A DNA stretch of 64,000 bases from the NCBI RefSeq assembly GCF_910596095.1, contig NC_056540.1, forward strand, positions 20,918,501 through 20,982,500, read 5' to 3'. Within the stretch, counting starts at the first letter, position 1. Every line of letters begins with the position of its first letter. The position numbers and the translations under genes were made by a program. Positions 61,801 through 64,000 of the stretch are shown in pieces. Under the pieces are notes generated by a model. The model searched no databases and was not told the DNA's origin. It worked only from the letters and a program-made list of their open reading frames with translations. The stretch comes from Thunnus maccoyii. Its lineage: Eukaryota; Chordata; Actinopteri; Scombriformes; Scombridae.

Positions 61801-63479
61801 TGGACAATAGGAGTGAAGGAAACTGCTGCGTAGTACAGTCTCTACCCTTGCTGGAGTACAGTGTACAACGCAGCCAAATCAATACTTCAATCAGTGTTTG
61901 GCAAAGACTAAGGGTGAGGGAGCAGAGAAGACAGAGGAGGCAAAGAGGTGGAAACAGGGGTGGAGTTAATATCAAGAGGAAGGGGGGTTGATTCAGAGAG
62001 CGGAAAGTGAAAGAAGGAGAGTTTTTTGTAATTATTGGATGTATTGCACAGCATAGCGAGACACGTACCTGCTGGCATAATGTTCAATCCTGCTGTGTGT
62101 GTCTGCATGGGGCAGCTTAGGTGAGGAGCACGGCCTGGGAAAAACAGAAACCAACAATAACACCTCACCAAGGCATTTTTAAAGTCTGCAAGTGTGTGTA
62201 TGTGGTTGCAGCAAAGCCTAACCCAAAGTTAATTCACACATATTACTGCAATAATGTTACAACGGTAAAACATCTCTAATTAAATTTATTCAATTACTGA
62301 CCATAAGTACATTTTGTATGTACTTGTATTTTACTTGAGTATTTCCATTTTTTCTACTTTATAATATACTTATATACTATACTGGAAAACAGAGTTACAC
62401 TGAACACTAAATGGAATACTGTAAAATAGTTTTCAGTTTTCCCAACAAGAGGTTGATTGTGGACAAAAAACGGTGGCACATTCATGCTTAAGGGTTTTGA
62501 TTTTCCAAAGTATGATCTTGTAAATGTGTAATATGGCCATTGCACTTTACTAAAGAATGTTAATCATTGTACTTTGAAGAAACTTATATCCATTAAAATT
62601 GCACTATTTGACTCTGAAACATGAGTTGCAGAGTAAAAAAATGGGTTGGAGTTACCTACCCCCCTGCATCAGTGATAATAAAAATGCAATAATATAAGAC
62701 TCTGAAAAGGGTCATTTTGCATAATTATTACTTTTGATGCATTTTTATAATACTTCTATACTTATGCATGCATTCAAAACTTTACTACAGTAAATGCATG
62801 ACTTTTACTTATAATGGAATATTAATTTACATAGCTTTCTACATTTCTACTTCTACTTAAGTAAAAGATCTGAATACTTCTCATTTCTGCTCTATGTCAG
62901 TGTATGGAAGGTTTAACTCATTAACTCGTGTAATGTTTGTTTGAGGTTATAAAAGGTGACCCCAACTGTGACACAATCAGCCAAAACATGGGCCTATAAT
63001 CATGCTAAATCTTTCTGGGTACTATCGTAGCCCTAAGCTACGCTTGTTGATGATCTCATGGATTTTAGTCTCATTGCTCTTGTTTTTCCCTTTGGGTGAG
63101 ACTCGCTCATGTGAACAGAGTGTCTGACCCACACTGAGATCACAGGAATAACATTATGTTAATTCTGCATACTGAGCTGTGCCTTTTAACCCATCTCAGC
63201 GAGTCAGAGTGCCCGAAATTGTCAGAGCATGATAATTAGCCTGCAACAGCAGGTGTCTGCATGGTGAGAGAAAATGAGAGAAATATGACAAAAAAGCAGA
63301 GACAGAGAGTTGTCTGTGAGAGTGTTTACGCGTGGGACTCACGTCTCGGAGCTCTCAGCTTCCAGCACAGATTGCACCGGCAGGTAACCTCTCTGAGGGT
63401 GTTTGGTGAAGTACTGCTTTGACCTGAACTTATTCTTCAGAGTCTTGGCAAAGTCCCTCATCTTCTCTCCTGAGGTTGT
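49804..63479 (-). CDS. drp2: Dystrophin-related protein 2, C-terminal exons (partial; 5' part outside window)
   Basis: DRP2 is a short dystrophin relative; in myelinating Schwann cells it links periaxin to the dystroglycan complex. Eight coding exons, 297 residues: 63343-63479, 62069-62134, 56985-57050, 54880-55026, 52488-52740, 50494-50611, 50258-50344, 49804-49823. The first is 137 nt and the next two are 66 nt each, the sizes of dystrophin exons 70, 72 and 73; the exon 71 counterpart is absent, as in mammalian DRP2. They encode [75 protein letters not shown], and the coiled coils that bind dystrobrevin ([35 protein letters not shown]). The assignment to DRP2 over dystrophin or utrophin rests on the [14 protein letters not shown] and [12 protein letters not shown] segments. 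The last exon is inferred from a good acceptor (tttcctaatttcag) and gives the end FPSEPGTTSHI. If that exon is wrong, only the final six residues change. Confidence 0.93.
50348..50370. repeat. (CA)n tract forming the acceptor of the penultimate drp2 exon
   Basis: Read on the minus strand the tract is (TG)n and runs straight into TGTCAG|GAGATG, so the microsatellite itself takes the place of the polypyrimidine tract. Confidence 0.85.
51928..52402. mobile_element. Degenerate hAT-like element in a drp2 intron
   Basis: It starts TTGGTGGAAGAAGTACTCAG and ends near CTTACACCACTG, with 'caagtaaaagtcctatatt' and 'agtagaagtataatgtaaca' inside. It is the same broad type as 5759-6337. Target duplications are not visible. 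Confidence 0.6.
54110..54736 (+). mobile_element. 5'-truncated RTE-like LINE 3' end with (GAA)n tail, antisense in a drp2 intron
   Basis: Frames around 54130-54320 encode [20 protein letters not shown] followed by [21 protein letters not shown] shifted frame at 54430-54600 gives [20 protein letters not shown] and [20 protein letters not shown]. These are the usual C-terminal blocks of an RTE-type reverse transcriptase common in fish. One or more frameshifts break it. The copy ends in a (GAA)n stretch (54682-54729), as RTE elements often end in short repeats. It ends only about 145 bases from the drp2 exon at 54880. Confidence 0.8.
54682..54729 (+). repeat. (GAA)n microsatellite, tail of the RTE-like LINE
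   Basis: About 15 GAA/AAG units directly after the LINE-derived sequence. A pure GAA tract of this kind can form triplex structures and vary in length. Confidence 0.9.
57051..62068 (-). other. drp2: Large drp2 intron, no other gene seen
   Basis: This 5 kb intron holds a GT repeat (57511-57532), a SINE fragment, CA repeats (59577-59600 and 61520-61542) and GA/CT-rich patches (59370-59420). No coding exon, tRNA or non-coding RNA was recognised. Apparent open frames such as 61157-61540 (minus) are CT/CA-rich and lack any domain. Confidence 0.55.
57830..57915 (+). mobile_element. SINE fragment
   Basis: The words GTTCAATCTTCTGCTCCTCC and GAAGTGTCCTTCAGCAAGAC, followed by ACACTTAAACC, match the B-box-to-body region of a tRNA-derived SINE that is common in teleosts. 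Only this part is preserved. Confidence 0.6.
62285..62885. mobile_element. Degenerate hAT-like element between drp2 exons
   Basis: Blocks 'gtacttgtattttacttgag', 'tatttccattttttctactt' and 'acttctacttaagtaaaaga' belong to the same fish element type as 5759-6337 and 24317-25091. Ends are eroded. Confidence 0.55.
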
Positions 63480-64000
63480 CTGGATTGTGATTATGAGTCG
63501 AGGAATTGGGGAGGGGTGGAGGAGGGTTGAGAGTTGGTGGCGGCGGCGGCAGCGGGAGTGAATGGGTGGGAGACAAATTACACCATTTAAGAATTCTTAG
63601 AAATGTGCTTTCTACAAAATGACCACATCTGAAATTTGTCCACCCTGTCTCTGGGCTGGTTTGTCTTATTTTTGACTTTACTAACTTATTCATCCATCTG
63701 CTTTCTCATTCAAATTCAGCTTCCTTCCCTTTCTACAGTATGTTGTTTCAAATTTTCCCTCTTTTCTGTCTCGCTGGCTCTCTATCTCCTGCTCTCTATC
63801 ATCTAGTAGAAATCTATGGGCACCTGTCCACCTAGCTATTGTGAATAACTGCTGCCAGCTAATATAAAATATTGTCCAGTGAAAAAAAAATCATTGTAGA
63901 GATGGCCTTTTGCCATATTTTACAGATGAGAATTTATTAGAGATTAAATCTGGCACCATCTCAGTACACTCCAGCACTTCAGTTACGGTGCCACAGCTAC
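63480..64000 (-). other. drp2: drp2 intron continuing off the right edge
   Basis: Sequence upstream of the 137-nt exon; it contains a CCG/CCA-rich minus-strand patch near 63500-63550 and nothing that looks like another exon. Confidence 0.6.

Overview
This window is nuclear DNA from a ray-finned (teleost) fish. It shows small multi-exon vertebrate genes, AT-rich introns full of CA/GT and GA microsatellites, degenerate LINEs, and several non-autonomous DNA transposons whose sequences look like common teleost, especially percomorph, repeats. Four protein-coding genes can be assembled exon by exon from splice sites, reading frame and family knowledge. No rRNA gene, intact tRNA gene or CRISPR array was seen.

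Layout. From 1 to about 10.8 kb there is no recognisable gene, only a decayed L2-like LINE, one hAT-like element with target-site duplications, other repeats, and a GC-richer island near 7.9-8.5 kb holding a perfect hairpin and a doubtful exon. From 25641 down to 13963 on the minus strand lies slc9a6, the endosomal Na+/H+ exchanger NHE6 (16 coding exons, 692 residues). It is followed by a probable 3 kb 3' UTR. A shared 1.4 kb promoter region, containing a foldback repeat, separates it from taf7 on the plus strand (27005-35710, 12 coding exons, 362 residues, TFIID subunit 7). Next on the plus strand, from 36751 to 46050, is an AIP/AIPL1-type co-chaperone gene (8 exons, 785 residues). It encodes the usual FKBP-like domain and three-TPR domain, and then a second complete three-TPR domain. 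From 63479 down to 49804 on the minus strand are the last eight coding exons of drp2 (dystrophin-related protein 2), which continues off the right edge. The AIPL1-like gene and drp2 are tail to tail.

Context. As I recall the human map, DRP2 and TAF7L are neighbours at Xq22.1, SLC9A6 is at Xq26 and AIPL1 is on chromosome 17, so the block is a fish version of X-linked synteny with an extra AIP-family gene between taf7 and drp2. The four genes do not form one pathway: endosomal pH control, basal transcription, HSP90-linked photoreceptor or signalling chaperoning, and a membrane cytoskeleton scaffold.

Most notable: (1) the TPR-duplicated AIPL1-like protein, in which the duplicated exon has the same length (142 nt) and phase as its partner; (2) four U12-type (minor spliceosome) introns in the two divergently transcribed genes, three in slc9a6, one of them AT-AC, and one in taf7.
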